Shown here: one piece after another, positions 8,334-18,316 of the stretch
Position numbering within the stretch: position 1 is the first letter of the stretch
Layout of the letters: each line of letters opens with the position of its first letter
Assembly: GCF_014337155.1 (NCBI RefSeq)
Contig: NZ_CP060632.1
Span: forward strand, 999,001-1,063,000
DNA length: 64,000 nucleotides
From: Wujia chipingensis
GTDB taxonomy: Bacteria > Bacillota > Clostridia > Lachnospirales > Lachnospiraceae
Direction: 5' to 3'
Made by a program: the position numbers and the translations under genes
Notes under the pieces: generated by a model
The model's database searches: none
Told to the model about the DNA's origin: nothing
What the model saw: only the letters and a program-made list of their open reading frames with translations

Positions 8334-11300
8334 TTAAAGAGAGAAACAAGACAATTCTTGTATCGGCAGCCGCAGGCTCCGGTAAGACGGCAACGCTCGT
8401 GGAACGCATCTACCAGAAGATGATTGATCCGGAGCATCCGGTCGATATCACGTCTTTTCTGGTCGTGACTTTTACTAAGGCGGCAGCGGCGCAGATGAAA
8501 GAGAAGCTTTTGAAAAAGCTGGAGGAAGCACAGGAGCAGTATCCGGAATCAGAGCACATTGCAAAGCAGAACATGTTGATCCAGAGTGCGGATATCACGA
8601 CGATCGATAGTTTCTGCCTGAATATCGTAAAGGAGTATTTCAGTTATCTGAATCTGGATCCGGCGGTTGGAATCGGTGATCCGGGTATGCTGGAAATGCT
8701 GAAATATGATGTGATGACAGAACTTTTTGAGGAAAAGTATGCGCAGCTGCAGGAACAGGGCGATACGGAATTTGGTCGGCTGCTGGAAGTGTTTTGTGAT
8801 GGAAAACGGGACGACAATCTGAAGGATGTGCTGGACAAGATCTATCGGCAGATCACAAGTTTTCCAGCACCGGAGCGGTTTTTAGAGGAAGCGAGAATGG
8901 GACTGCAGATTGACACGGCGGAGGATTTAAACCATGCACCGTGGATGCAGGCGATGCTTGATATCCTGCATAAAAAGGCGGCGGCAGCCGTACAGCTTGC
9001 AGAGCGGTGCCTTGCGATCTGCGAGGAGGCGGATGGACCGGAGCAGTACCGGGAGCAGATCGAATCGGATATCGAGAAGCTGCAGGCAATCGGGCAGGCG
9101 GACAGTTATGCTACGATGAAGGGGGCAATCGAGAGTAAATGGGCGACGCTTTCGAGAAAGAAGTTTACCGGAGACAAAGAATTACAGGAAGCCTGTAAGA
9201 CGCTCCGCAAGGAATATAAGGATGAATTTGACAGCAAAAAGCTTGATAGCTTCAAGCAGTCGGAGGCACAGATCTTAGAAGATATGCAGCTTTTAAAAAC
9301 GTATCTGCTTCCGTTACTCTCCCTGACTGAGGAATTCATGACGCGGTTTATGGAGGAGAAGCAGAAACGGAAGATGCTGGAGTTTTCAGATATCTCGCAT
9401 ATGGCATACCAACTTGTGTGTGCCGGCTATGATGAGGATGGTACAGCAGTTCCAACAGAAATCGGAAAGACGATTGCAAACCGGTATGAGGAAATCTATA
9501 TTGATGAGTATCAGGACAGCAATTATCTGCAGGAGGATATTCTGACTGCAGTATCGGGCAAATCCCGCGATGTGCATAATATGTTCATGGTGGGCGATGT
9601 GAAACAGAGTATCTACCGTTTTCGTATGGCGCGTCCAGAGATATTTGTCAAAAAATACAACCGGTATCAGGCGGAAGGAAATGATATTAAGATCGAGCTA
9701 AATCATAATTTCCGTTCCCGTGCGGTTGTGTTGCGCGCAATCAATTATTTCTTCTATCAGTTGATGGGAAGTGATTTGGGCGGTATTACATATGATGAGA
9801 AGCAGGCTCTTGTACCGGGTAAACAGTTCCCGGAGCCGCCGGAGGGCGCCCGCATTGCCGAGGATGTAGAGCTTTTGTTTGCCGATGTGGATGATACAGG
9901 AGACTTAAGCGAAGAGCAGCTTCGCCAGTATGGCTCCCCGGAGAAAGATACGGTGGAGGGCTATATGATCGCGAACCGGATTCGATCGCTGATGCAGCCG
10001 GATACCGGTATGCAAGTCTATGACGAGGAGGAAGCCTGTTATCGTCCGGTTCGGTATAAGGATATTGTGATACTGGCAAGAAGCCTGAAAGACTATGGAG
10101 ATGTGATCTACAATGCGCTCACGGCGCAGGGGATTCCGGTATATCTTGAAAAGTCCAAGGGATATTTTCAGGCAGTGGAGATACAGGTGATCATGGCGAT
10201 GCTTTCCGTGGTTGACAACAGCCGGCAGGACATTCCACTTTCGGCAGTGCTGTTGTCGCCGATCGGCGGCTTGAATGAGTCAGAACTTGCGCAGATATGT
10301 GCTGCGGTGCGGAATGCCGTATCTGAAAAATTGTGTCTGTACGATATCTGTGAGTATTATGCAGAGGATCAGGCAGATACAGAACTTGGCGGAAAAGTCA
10401 GACGCCTGCTTGATCTGATCGAAGATCTAAAAGAGAAAAAACAGCATTTATCAGTATCGGATCTCATCTGGGAGCTGTTGGAGCAGACGGGATATTATGA
10501 ATACGTGACAGCAATGCCGGCAGGCGATATCCGCAAATCCAATGTCGATATGCTATTGCAAAAGGCAGTGCAGTTTGAAAATGGATATTACAAAGGATTG
10601 TTTCATTTCTTGCGCTATGTCGATAAGCTGAAGCTGATGGAAAAGGATGAGGGCGAAGCAAGCGTGCTGAGCGAGGATGCGGATGTTGTGCGGATTATGA
10701 GTATCCACAAGAGTAAGGGACTTGAATATCCGGTCGTGTTTGTCGCAGGGATGGGACGGCAGTTTAACCGGATGGAGTTAAAGGATAATGTGCAGGTGCA
10801 TCCGGACTATTATCTGGCTGCAATGGCGATGCACATAAAAGGACGGTATAAACATAATACTGCGATTCGGAGTATCTATGCGGCACTCGAGGATGCGGAG
10901 ATGATGGCAGAGAATCTGCGGGTGCTCTATGTGGCGATGACGCGTGCGAAGGAAAAGCTGATCCTTACAGGTGCAATACGCGGTGCGGACCGTCTGCTTG
11001 CAAAATATGCCTATGTAGAAGATATGGAGCCGTTGCTGCTTCCGTATAATGTCCGCAAAAATGCCGACAGCTATGCGAAGCATCTGCTTGCCTGTATGGT
11101 GCGTTATAACCGGCTGGCGGCAGCCTGCAAGGTGCAGGGGAAGATTCGTATGGAGATTTGCAACCAGGAGGAAATTCTGACAGCGATGATTCCGATGGAG
11201 CTTCACAAACGGTTACAGTTAGAAGACATCCGCCGTATGGCGGAGCAGGCAGAGGAAGATGTATTCTATGCGAAAAACGAGGCGAGTGTATCCTATGTAT

Positions 11301-12004
11301 ATCCACATATGCCGATGACGACCCTGGGAGCGAAGCTGTCAATCTCGGATATTAAGAAGATGAAAGCCTATGATGGAAAAGGGTATGATATCAATACGGA
11401 ATTTGCCCTTCCGGATACTGCGGAGCAGGAAATAGAAAAAAACCTTCCGAAACGAGCACAGTCTGCAGGAAAAACAGGCACACTTACCGGTGCGGAGCGT
11501 GGTACGATCGTTCATAAATTTATGGAAATGCTGCCATTTGAAGCGGTGGATACAGACGGAGATCTGGATGCGTATATCGCACAGCAAAAGGCGGCATTGC
11601 TTGCGCGGGGCATTTTCGAGGAGCGGGAACTTGTGGCAATCCGGGAAGCCAAAATCAGGAAGATGTTGCAATCTACGCTTGGATGCCGTATGATAGAAGC
11701 TGCGCGCCTGGGCAATCTGTACAAGGAACGGCAGTTTTCTGCGGGTATTCCGGCATCGGAGGTGTATGATGTCACGGAGCCGGATGTACTAGTTGTACAG
11801 GGAATTATTGATGCATACTTTTATGAGGATGACGACGTGGTGGTCATGGATTATAAGACCGATGCCGCAGACGAGGAGACTCTGGTTGGCAGATACCGGG
11901 CACAGCTTGCCTCGTATGCAGAGGTGCTGGAACGATTGACAGGAAAAAAGGTGAAGGAGCAGGTGATCTATTCCTTCCACTTAGATAAAATGATTCGATT
12001 ATGA
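8303..12004 (+). CDS. addA: ATP-dependent helicase/nuclease subunit A
   Basis: A superfamily 1A helicase fused to a RecB-type nuclease, 1233 residues, the usual size. The N-terminal [11 protein letters not shown] resembles the family Q-motif. Walker A is [12 protein letters not shown] (about 20-31), the Walker B region is [10 protein letters not shown] (about 399-408), and the motif [15 protein letters not shown] lies near residue 800. The nuclease domain carries VVMDYKTD near 1180. An internal GGAGGAG serves the start inside the addB end. Its stop overlaps the queF ribosome site, so addB-addA-queF-folC probably form one transcript. Confidence 0.96.
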   Translation: MPWTEKQEQVIKERNKTILVSAAAGSGKTATLVERIYQKMIDPEHPVDITSFLVVTFTKAAAAQMKEKLLKKLEEAQEQYPESEHIAKQNMLIQSADITTIDSFCLNIVKEYFSYLNLDPAVGIGDPGMLEMLKYDVMTELFEEKYAQLQEQGDTEFGRLLEVFCDGKRDDNLKDVLDKIYRQITSFPAPERFLEEARMGLQIDTAEDLNHAPWMQAMLDILHKKAAAAVQLAERCLAICEEADGPEQYREQIESDIEKLQAIGQADSYATMKGAIESKWATLSRKKFTGDKELQEACKTLRKEYKDEFDSKKLDSFKQSEAQILEDMQLLKTYLLPLLSLTEEFMTRFMEEKQKRKMLEFSDISHMAYQLVCAGYDEDGTAVPTEIGKTIANRYEEIYIDEYQDSNYLQEDILTAVSGKSRDVHNMFMVGDVKQSIYRFRMARPEIFVKKYNRYQAEGNDIKIELNHNFRSRAVVLRAINYFFYQLMGSDLGGITYDEKQALVPGKQFPEPPEGARIAEDVELLFADVDDTGDLSEEQLRQYGSPEKDTVEGYMIANRIRSLMQPDTGMQVYDEEEACYRPVRYKDIVILARSLKDYGDVIYNALTAQGIPVYLEKSKGYFQAVEIQVIMAMLSVVDNSRQDIPLSAVLLSPIGGLNESELAQICAAVRNAVSEKLCLYDICEYYAEDQADTELGGKVRRLLDLIEDLKEKKQHLSVSDLIWELLEQTGYYEYVTAMPAGDIRKSNVDMLLQKAVQFENGYYKGLFHFLRYVDKLKLMEKDEGEASVLSEDADVVRIMSIHKSKGLEYPVVFVAGMGRQFNRMELKDNVQVHPDYYLAAMAMHIKGRYKHNTAIRSIYAALEDAEMMAENLRVLYVAMTRAKEKLILTGAIRGADRLLAKYAYVEDMEPLLLPYNVRKNADSYAKHLLACMVRYNRLAAACKVQGKIRMEICNQEEILTAMIPMELHKRLQLEDIRRMAEQAEEDVFYAKNEASVSYVYPHMPMTTLGAKLSISDIKKMKAYDGKGYDINTEFALPDTAEQEIEKNLPKRAQSAGKTGTLTGAERGTIVHKFMEMLPFEAVDTDGDLDAYIAQQKAALLARGIFEERELVAIREAKIRKMLQSTLGCRMIEAARLGNLYKERQFSAGIPASEVYDVTEPDVLVVQGIIDAYFYEDDDVVVMDYKTDAADEETLVGRYRAQLASYAEVLERLTGKKVKEQVIYSFHLDKMIRL

Positions 12005-12014
12005 GGTGATAGAA

Positions 12015-12509
12015 ATGGCTAGAACAGAGGAAGAACAAAAAGGAATTTCTTTGCTGGGAAACCAGCACGTAGCGTATCCGTCTGATTATTCTGCGGATAT
12101 TCTGGAGACATTTATCAACAAACATCCGGACAATGATTATTTCGTAAAATTCAACTGCCCGGAATTCACAAGTCTTTGTCCGATTACTGGACAGCCGGAT
12201 TTTGCGACAATCTACATCTCCTATGTGCCGGATGTGCGCATGGTGGAGAGTAAGTCGTTGAAGTTGTACCTGTTCAGTTTCCGAAATCATGGAGATTTCC
12301 ATGAGGATTGCGTGAATACGATCATGAAGGATCTGATCAAGGCAATGGACCCGAAATATATTGAGGTCTGGGGAAAATTTACTCCACGTGGAGGAATCTC
12401 TATCGATCCGTATTGTAACTATGGACGTCCGGGCACAAATTGGGAAAAGGTCGCTTACGATCGTCTGGTACATCATGATTTATATCCGGAGAAAGTGGAT
12501 AACCGCTAG
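12015..12509 (+). CDS. queF: NADPH-dependent 7-cyano-7-deazaguanine reductase
   Basis: QueF reduces the nitrile preQ0 to preQ1 in queuosine synthesis. It is the short unimodular form of 164 residues. The nucleophilic cysteine is in [14 protein letters not shown] (about 49-62), and the substrate and NADPH segment is [20 protein letters not shown]. Start ATG 12015 is preferred over GTG 12006 because GAGGTGAT lies directly before it. The other preQ0 genes (queC, queD, queE) are not in the window, so preQ0 must be made elsewhere or imported. Confidence 0.95.
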   Translation: MARTEEEQKGISLLGNQHVAYPSDYSADILETFINKHPDNDYFVKFNCPEFTSLCPITGQPDFATIYISYVPDVRMVESKSLKLYLFSFRNHGDFHEDCVNTIMKDLIKAMDPKYIEVWGKFTPRGGISIDPYCNYGRPGTNWEKVAYDRLVHHDLYPEKVDNR

Positions 12510-12541
12510 GTGATTGCGGGACAAAAAGGAAGTAATCAATT

Positions 12542-13861
12542 ATGAACAACAGTATGAAAGAGGCAGAAGATTATATTAACCAGATCCCGCTGTTTGGACC
12601 TCATACAGAGGGAAGAAATAAATCAGGAAATGAGAACTTAGAGGCGGTCATGGCATTGCTTGGAAATCCACATCTTGCACATAAGGCGATTCATGTGGCT
12701 GGTACAAACGGAAAAGGTTCTACGGTGCAGTTCCTGCGTGCGATACTCACAGAGGAGGGATACCGGGTGCGTACCTTTACGTCCCCACATCTGATCTCCA
12801 TCACAGAACGGATCGAGGGAATCACAGAAGAAGAATTCGTCGAATGCTACCAGATTGTACGGAATGCATGCGAGCATGCGGTGCAGAAAAATCTGCAGCA
12901 TCTCTCGTATTTTGAATTCCTGTTTGCGATGGCAGCGGTGTATTTTTCCAAGCTGGAGCTGGACTATGTGATTTACGAGACCGGACTTGGCGGCAGACTG
13001 GATGCGACCAATGTGCTTGTGCCGGTGTTGACGATCATTACAGAGATTGGGCTCGATCATATGAAATATCTCGGCAACACGATCGAGGCGATTGCTGGAG
13101 AAAAAGCCGGGATTATAAAAACAGGCGTTCCAGTTGTGTACCACACGGGCAGTCTGGAAGCGGATGCCGTCGTAAAAAATCAGGCAGAAGCACTTGCGGC
13201 AGAAGCAATAAATGTCGCAAATGTGGAGTATAATATCGATGAATTTACAGATAAAACCATTGATTTTTCAATGTATAGCCGCTATTATAGTTACAATGGT
13301 TTGCGGCTTGATAGTGTGGCCACCTATCAGGTAGACAATGCCGTGACTGCGATCACAGCAGGTACGGTGCTGTTAGGCAGGCAAATCGCACAGGAGAAAA
13401 TACAGCTTGCGCTGGATGCGTTTTTCTGGCCGGGACGTATGGAGAAGCTGAATGGGAATATCGTGATCGATGGGGCACACAACGAGAGTGCCATCGAGCG
13501 ATTTACTGAGAGCGTGAATGCCGGGTATGCAGACCGGGAGAAAACACTTCTCTTTGCAGTCGCCGGGGATAAGGACTACGAACCGATGATCGCATATCTG
13601 ATGCAGAATCTGGAAGTGGAGGCGGTCTATGTGACGTCGCTGGATTCTGACCGCGCAATCTCCGCAGAGTATATTGCGGCATTGTTCCGCGATTGTGCGA
13701 AGAAGACGGAACGCAATGTACATGTCTATGCAGATAATGACATCCGAAGCTGTTTCGCGGAAGCATATGCAGCTGTGGAGGCACGCGGCGGCATGCTGTT
13801 TTGCGTGGGCTCTCTGTATCTGATTGGAAAGATAAAAGACATATGGGAGGAAACCGTATGA
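12542..13861 (+). CDS. folC: Bifunctional folylpolyglutamate synthase/dihydrofolate synthase
   Basis: A Mur-ligase-fold enzyme that adds glutamate to dihydropteroate and to folates. 439 residues, full length. The ATP loop is AGTNGKGST (53-61), the omega/metal region TSPHLISITERI is near 80, the ATP-binding segment YETGLGGRLDATNV is near 146-159, and GDKDYEPM lies in the C-terminal domain. It is 32 bases after queF. Its stop overlaps the next start (ATGA), so the 61-residue protein is translationally coupled to it. Confidence 0.95.
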   Translation: MNNSMKEAEDYINQIPLFGPHTEGRNKSGNENLEAVMALLGNPHLAHKAIHVAGTNGKGSTVQFLRAILTEEGYRVRTFTSPHLISITERIEGITEEEFVECYQIVRNACEHAVQKNLQHLSYFEFLFAMAAVYFSKLELDYVIYETGLGGRLDATNVLVPVLTIITEIGLDHMKYLGNTIEAIAGEKAGIIKTGVPVVYHTGSLEADAVVKNQAEALAAEAINVANVEYNIDEFTDKTIDFSMYSRYYSYNGLRLDSVATYQVDNAVTAITAGTVLLGRQIAQEKIQLALDAFFWPGRMEKLNGNIVIDGAHNESAIERFTESVNAGYADREKTLLFAVAGDKDYEPMIAYLMQNLEVEAVYVTSLDSDRAISAEYIAALFRDCAKKTERNVHVYADNDIRSCFAEAYAAVEARGGMLFCVGSLYLIGKIKDIWEETV

Positions 13862-14043
13862 TAAATTTTGAAGAAGAATTGAAGCGTTTCTCGCCGATTC
13901 CGGAAGTGAATCAGGCGGAGGAAGCCATTTACAGCAATGATTTGAAGGATATCAGTGATATTGTATTACAGATGACACAGGACTTGAGAAATACAGGCAG
14001 CATATTGGATAATGCAGTATCTGTGCGGGCAAGGAGAAGATAA
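13858..14043 (+). CDS. Small conserved-looking acidic protein (61 residues), unknown
   Basis: Begins within the folC stop (ATGA, 4-base overlap) and ends two bases before the next ATG. The protein is soluble and mainly helical, with an acidic N-terminal half and a basic RARRR end. No motif is recognised. Its tight placement between folC and the zinc-ribbon/TPR gene argues that it is real. It could be a partner of the TPR protein, but that is only a positional inference. Confidence 0.72.
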   Translation: MINFEEELKRFSPIPEVNQAEEAIYSNDLKDISDIVLQMTQDLRNTGSILDNAVSVRARRR

Positions 14044-14044
14044 G

Positions 14045-15184
14045 ATGGCAACAACAATGCGACCGGTGCTGTGCCCCCATTGTGGTGCACAGGTGCGGAA
14101 AAATGGATATTGTTCGGAATGTTATCTTCCGTTGTCGATGCTTAAAAAAGCGCAGAATACATCCAATTATTATTACAATATTGGGTATGACCGGGCATCG
14201 GCGAGAGATCTGTCCGGTGCGATTGAATCTCTGTTGCAGGCACTGCGGTATAACAAGCGAAATGTGCCAGCACGCAATCTGCTGGGACTCATCTATTATG
14301 AGATGGGTGAGGCTGTGCAGGCGATGAGCGAATGGGTTATGAGCATCAACTATCAACAGGAAAATAACCTTGCGACAAAATACTTAAAAGAACTGAAAAA
14401 AGATCCAGCCCGGTTGGAGAGTGTCGATCAGCTTGCGCGGAAGTTCAACATGGCAATCCAGTATGCGCACAGCGAAGATTATGATCTTTCAATCTTGCAG
14501 CTCAAAAGTGCACTCTCGGACAATCCACATTTTGTGAAAGGATATTTGCTGCTTGCCCTTTTGTATATCGGGACAGATAACTACGAGAAGGCAAGAGTGA
14601 CTCTGCGTCGTGTCTTAAAGATCGATAAGGCGAATTCCCTTGCGGTGCATTATCTGCGGGAGATGGGAGATACCGAGGAAAACATCATTGAGATGCGTAA
14701 ACAGAACGTGGATAATGATGGACTCTTAGACGACGATTACCTTGAGGAGATCGTTGTGACCGAGGATGGCAGAGCACCGAAGAAGATCGAGAAGAAGAAT
14801 CTGTTTCAGGAGATCAAGGCAAAGAAAGATACAAGCGTTGTGCGAACCGGACAGTTTGGACAGGTCAGCCTTGCAAAATACTCTGGGTTGTATATGTTGC
14901 TTGGGCTGGCGTTTGGCGTCCTGCTTTTCAGCTTTTTCATTCTGCCTGGACAGAAAAAGAAGCTGCGGGTAGAAAATGAACAGCTGATTAAGACATACAG
15001 TGAGGAGCTTGCCGGGAAAAATTCCACGATCAACAGCCTGAGTGCAGAGGTGGACAGTCTGACAAAACAGATTGATACACTGCAAAATGGAGCCGCACAG
15101 GGGGAGACGGATCTTCCTGATTATTCCAATGTTGTGTCGGGCATGTCAGATACAGATTTACAAAATATGATAGACAAAGAGTAA
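14045..15184 (+). CDS. Zinc-ribbon, TPR and coiled-coil membrane protein
   Basis: 379 residues. An N-terminal zinc ribbon (CPHC 10-13, CSEC 23-26) is followed by tetratricopeptide-type helical repeats at about 42-110 and 140-215. A charged linker follows, then a single transmembrane helix at about 280-298 and a C-terminal coiled coil (ENEQLIKTYSEEL onward). The TPR part is probably cytosolic and the coiled coil external. AAGGAG at 14031 sets the start. Function unknown; it looks like an envelope scaffold. It lies directly upstream of the spoIIA operon but is separated from it by a hairpin. Confidence 0.82.
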   Translation: MATTMRPVLCPHCGAQVRKNGYCSECYLPLSMLKKAQNTSNYYYNIGYDRASARDLSGAIESLLQALRYNKRNVPARNLLGLIYYEMGEAVQAMSEWVMSINYQQENNLATKYLKELKKDPARLESVDQLARKFNMAIQYAHSEDYDLSILQLKSALSDNPHFVKGYLLLALLYIGTDNYEKARVTLRRVLKIDKANSLAVHYLREMGDTEENIIEMRKQNVDNDGLLDDDYLEEIVVTEDGRAPKKIEKKNLFQEIKAKKDTSVVRTGQFGQVSLAKYSGLYMLLGLAFGVLLFSFFILPGQKKKLRVENEQLIKTYSEELAGKNSTINSLSAEVDSLTKQIDTLQNGAAQGETDLPDYSNVVSGMSDTDLQNMIDKE

Positions 15185-15206
15185 TCGATGATTATTCGAA
15201 ATTACG

Positions 15207-15240
15207 AAAGAAAGTGAAATGATTTCACTTTCTTTTTCTT
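15207..15240 (+). terminator. Terminator or attenuator ahead of spoIIAA
   Basis: AAAGAAAGTGAAAT pairs with ATTTCACTTTCTTT, followed by more T. Only 40 bases remain before the spoIIAA start, so the spoIIA promoter must lie in or very near the hairpin, or upstream of it. Confidence 0.78.
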
Positions 15241-15280
15241 TTGCATTTTTTTCTGGATATATGGATATAGGAGGCAATTT

Positions 15281-15631
15281 ATGGTGTATGAAGTAGCAAA
15301 TGGTGTGCTGATTTATTATCTGCCGGAGGAGCTTGATCACTATGCGGCGGATATGCTCAAGCGAAAGACGGCACATGTGTTTGATGAGGAGGAGATCAGG
15401 TACCTGATCTTTGATTTCTCGAAGACGCAGTTCATGGACAGTTCCGGCATCGGGCTGATTACCGGACGGTTTCGGATGGTGCATGACAAGGGAGGATGTG
15501 TATATGCGGTGCATGTCAATGAAACGATCGATCGCATTTTGTTGATGTCAGGAATCTATCGCATCTTAAAGAAGATGGATTCTCTGGATGCGATAAAAAA
15601 GGAGATGGTAAAGGGAGGATATTATGAATAG
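15281..15631 (+). CDS. spoIIAA: Anti-sigma F factor antagonist SpoIIAA
   Basis: A STAS-domain protein that releases sigma F from SpoIIAB in the forespore. 116 residues. The phosphorylated serine is in FMDSSGIG (51-58), in the position conserved in SpoIIAA and RsbV. AGGAGG lies upstream. It overlaps spoIIAB by 8 bases. First gene of a canonical three-gene operon, good evidence that the organism has the endospore programme. Confidence 0.96.
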   Translation: MVYEVANGVLIYYLPEELDHYAADMLKRKTAHVFDEEEIRYLIFDFSKTQFMDSSGIGLITGRFRMVHDKGGCVYAVHVNETIDRILLMSGIYRILKKMDSLDAIKKEMVKGGYYE

Positions 15632-16067
15632 TGCAAACGAAATGAATGTGGAATTTGATAGTGTGGCGAAAAATGAGAGCTTTGCCCGTGTGATCGTGGC
15701 ATCATTTATCACGTCGACGAACCCAACGCTCGAAGAAGTGTCGGATATTAAAACGGCAGTTTCCGAGGCGGTCACAAATGCAATCATTCATGGCTATGAG
15801 AAAGGTGCGGGAAAAATCTGGATTCGTACAGTCGTGGAAGACCGTTCGGTGTACATAGAAGTGCGGGACAAAGGAATAGGCATCGCGGATGTCAAACAGG
15901 CGATGGAGCCACTTTTCACAACAAAACCGGAAGAGGAACGATCTGGTATGGGGTTTTCCTTTATGGAGGCATTTATGGATCGGCTGGAGGTTGAATCTGC
16001 CGCAGGCGAAGGTACCGTGGTAAAAATGTGGAAGGAGATCGGTGCACCGGCACCACATTATGAATAA
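15624..16067 (+). CDS. spoIIAB: Anti-sigma F factor and serine kinase SpoIIAB
   Basis: A GHKL-fold ATPase that binds sigma F and phosphorylates SpoIIAA. 147 residues. The N box is EAVTNAIIHGYE (about 49-60), G1 is VRDKGIGI (about 82-89) and G2 is ERSGMGFSFM (about 110-119). It ends exactly where sigF begins (TAA followed by ATG). Confidence 0.96.
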   Translation: MNSANEMNVEFDSVAKNESFARVIVASFITSTNPTLEEVSDIKTAVSEAVTNAIIHGYEKGAGKIWIRTVVEDRSVYIEVRDKGIGIADVKQAMEPLFTTKPEEERSGMGFSFMEAFMDRLEVESAAGEGTVVKMWKEIGAPAPHYE

Positions 16068-16805
16068 ATGAATGAATGGGAACTATTTCAACAGGCACAG
16101 ATGGGGAGCAAGGCTGCAAAGGAAAAAATAGTTTCAGATAATACCGGGTTGGTGTGGAGCATTGCGCGGCGGTTTGTCAATCGTGGTTATGATCTCGAGG
16201 AACTGTATCAGATTGGCTGTATCGGACTGCTCAAGGCATGTGACCGGTTTGAAAGCCGTTATGGCGTGCAGTTTTCCACTTATGCCGTGCCGCTGATCGC
16301 TGGAGAAATCAAACGGTTTCTGCGTGATAATGGTGCGATCAAGGTATCGCGTATCCTAAAACAAAATGGCTATCAGATCAGCAAAGCGAAGGAGGCGTTG
16401 CTGCACAAATATGGAAGAGAGGCAACGCTGGATGAGCTGGCAGACTATACGGGACTTTGCGTCGAGGATATCGTGATGGCGACAGAGGCGAACCGGGAGG
16501 TGGAATCCATCCAGCAGACAATCTGTGGCAAGGATGGGACACAGGTCAGTCTGGTGGAGCGACTGGTGGATGAAGCACAGTCGGAAGTGGCAGCGGAAAA
16601 TATCATGAATCGGATCTTGGTCGGACAGGCAATGGAAAAGCTGGGGGAGATGGAACAGGAATTGATCCGGTTGCGGTTTTTCGAGGATAGGACACAGACA
16701 GAGGTTGCGAAGGTGCTGGGAATCAGTCAGGTGCAGGTCAGCCGGCTGGAGAAGAAAATACTGATTCAGATGCGTCAGAATCTGGATTTTTATAAATCGA
16801 ACTAG
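16068..16805 (+). CDS. sigF: RNA polymerase sigma-F factor
   Basis: The first forespore-specific sigma factor (SpoIIAC). 245 residues. Region 2 includes the core-binding segment YDLEELYQIGCIGLLKA and FSTYAVPLIAGEIKRFLRD, the region 2.4 signature of sporulation sigma factors. Region 3 follows at about 100-150, and region 4 ends with the helix-turn-helix TEVAKVLGISQVQVSRLE. Its ribosome site lies inside the spoIIAB end. Confidence 0.96.
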   Translation: MNEWELFQQAQMGSKAAKEKIVSDNTGLVWSIARRFVNRGYDLEELYQIGCIGLLKACDRFESRYGVQFSTYAVPLIAGEIKRFLRDNGAIKVSRILKQNGYQISKAKEALLHKYGREATLDELADYTGLCVEDIVMATEANREVESIQQTICGKDGTQVSLVERLVDEAQSEVAAENIMNRILVGQAMEKLGEMEQELIRLRFFEDRTQTEVAKVLGISQVQVSRLEKKILIQMRQNLDFYKSN

Positions 16806-16868
16806 AAGTACGATTTATATATAAAAAGTACAATGCTAGAAATAAAAGTAGAATAATAAAACTTATAG

Positions 16869-16897
16869 TTGAAAAAACATACTTCGCGTTGTATAAT
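16869..16897 (+). promoter_or_regulatory. SigA promoter of the TetR cassette, with a possible operator
   Basis: TTGAAA (16869-16874), a 17-base spacer and a perfect TATAAT (16892-16897). Directly downstream CAAC-AATA-GTTG (16900-16911) forms an inverted repeat over the transcription start, a natural place for autorepression by the TetR product. Confidence 0.78.
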
Positions 16898-16929
16898 GTC
16901 AACAATAGTTGTATTTGGCGGGAGAGTAT

Positions 16930-17571
16930 ATGGGAGCACGCAAGAAGCTTGCGCTGGAACAGTTTAATCGCGACAATATTTTGACGGCGGCGAGGGAGTT
17001 ATTTGAGACGAAAGGCGTTCAGGACACGACGATGGACGATATTGCGCTGCAGGCAGATTACAGCAAGTCGACGATTTATGTATATTTCCGGAGCAAGGAA
17101 GATATCTATAATTCCATAGTGGTTGATTATCTTGATATCCTGATTGGTGAGATGACGGTGTATATCGAGGGAGATACCTCTTTTGAGGACAGCTATTACA
17201 AGCTGTGTGAACGGCTGGTTTCTTTCTGTGAACGATATCCGAAGTATTATGCTTCCCTGATGTTTGAGGAGAAGGCAACCAACAGCCGGAAGCAGGGCAC
17301 GGTGATTCTGCCGGAGATCCTGCAGGAATTATATGGATTGATGGAAGCGCTCGTCCAGAAGGGAAAAAACACAAACGTGTTACAGGAAACACTCGATACA
17401 AAGCCGACGGTTTTGTATCTCTGGTCATCCTTAAGCGGTATTATTCAGATTTCGGCACAGAAGAAAAAAGAGATCACGAAGCAGACCGGGATGACGATGG
17501 AAGAATATCGGAGCTTTGCTTTTCGCACACTGTATGAATCACTTGTACAGAAGAAAGCTTCGGGAGAGTAG
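16930..17571 (+). CDS. TetR/AcrR-family transcriptional regulator
   Basis: 213 residues. The N-terminal helix-turn-helix domain spans about 10-56, with DNILTAARELFETKG, TTMDDIALQADYSKST as recognition region and IYVYFRSKEDIY. The C-terminal ligand domain is unlike any I can name. ATG 16930 is chosen because GGGAGAG precedes it and it gives a normal TetR N-terminus. Two genes follow closely in the same direction and are its likely targets together with itself. Confidence 0.92.
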   Translation: MGARKKLALEQFNRDNILTAARELFETKGVQDTTMDDIALQADYSKSTIYVYFRSKEDIYNSIVVDYLDILIGEMTVYIEGDTSFEDSYYKLCERLVSFCERYPKYYASLMFEEKATNSRKQGTVILPEILQELYGLMEALVQKGKNTNVLQETLDTKPTVLYLWSSLSGIIQISAQKKKEITKQTGMTMEEYRSFAFRTLYESLVQKKASGE

Positions 17572-17584
17572 TGGGAGGATACAA

Positions 17585-18316
17585 ATGAGGGGTATGGAAT
17601 TGAAAAATGAGATAGAAGAGGCACGGAATTATATTTTTTACGTGTCTGATTATATTGATGTGTCTGCAGGACATGCATGGAAGATGGACTGCCGGCAGGC
17701 AATGACTGAACAGATGGTACAGAATCTTCCAAACTGCAAGGTGATGAAATATACAGAATATCATGGAGAATGTCTGGATGCAGACAGTGTGGGAATTTTG
17801 TTCCCATCGAAGATGTGGGGGATTTCCCTTGCGGTATATGCATTTTTACAGAATCTGCGGGTGTCTGCGTCGACCTATGTGTATGCAGTCGCGATGGGAG
17901 AGGTCTTATCTGCAGAAGTAAATGGAACCGCAAATGTACGGATGGAGACACTTGGACAGTTTCAGGATATCTTTGAGCGCCGGAGACTGGGGGATATCTC
18001 AGATATTTACATCCGATGTATCGATTACAAGCGCGAGTTTACAACGACGGAGGAGAAGCTGATGCGCTCGGTTACAACGGCAGAACGGATTGCCGATGTG
18101 ATGGAGGGACTGCTTTTTTACAGCATGAAGGCAGTAAAAGAGCAGAAGCTGCAGTTTGTCACAGACAAGCGCACGACAGTTCGGACAAAGCATGTGGCAG
18201 AGCGGAAGGAAGTGACAGCTTTGGTGGAAACGAAGATTTTGCCGATGCCAAATATCAAGAATGTATTTCTGGACGATGATTTGTTGTCGGAGGTTCGGAT
18301 ATGCCAAGCTATGTAA
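17585..18316 (+). CDS. Protein with a flavodoxin-like segment, unknown role
   Basis: 243 residues, not firmly recognised. Residues of about 55-90 (DADSVGILFPSKMWGISL onward, then YVYAVAMGE) resemble the middle of flavodoxin-fold domains, where G-I-x-F-P-x-x-x-W-G precedes the second flavin loop. The N-terminal phosphate-binding T-x-T-G-N loop is absent, so flavin binding is doubtful. The C-terminal half is helical and charged with no metal-binding cysteines. GGGAGG lies 6 bases before the start. It overlaps the next gene by 16 bases and lies 13 bases after the TetR gene. Confidence 0.68.
   Translation: MRGMELKNEIEEARNYIFYVSDYIDVSAGHAWKMDCRQAMTEQMVQNLPNCKVMKYTEYHGECLDADSVGILFPSKMWGISLAVYAFLQNLRVSASTYVYAVAMGEVLSAEVNGTANVRMETLGQFQDIFERRRLGDISDIYIRCIDYKREFTTTEEKLMRSVTTAERIADVMEGLLFYSMKAVKEQKLQFVTDKRTTVRTKHVAERKEVTALVETKILPMPNIKNVFLDDDLLSEVRICQAM

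Noticed and set aside
7111..8409. A 432-codon minus-strand open frame opposite addB and the addA start
   Set aside because: Rich in Pro, Ser, His and Arg with no motif; a shadow of the biased codon use in addB, which has clear catalytic motifs.
15185..15280. A sigma-H promoter before spoIIAA
   Set aside because: Expected in this position from Bacillus, but no convincing -35 and -10 pair could be seen, so none is listed.
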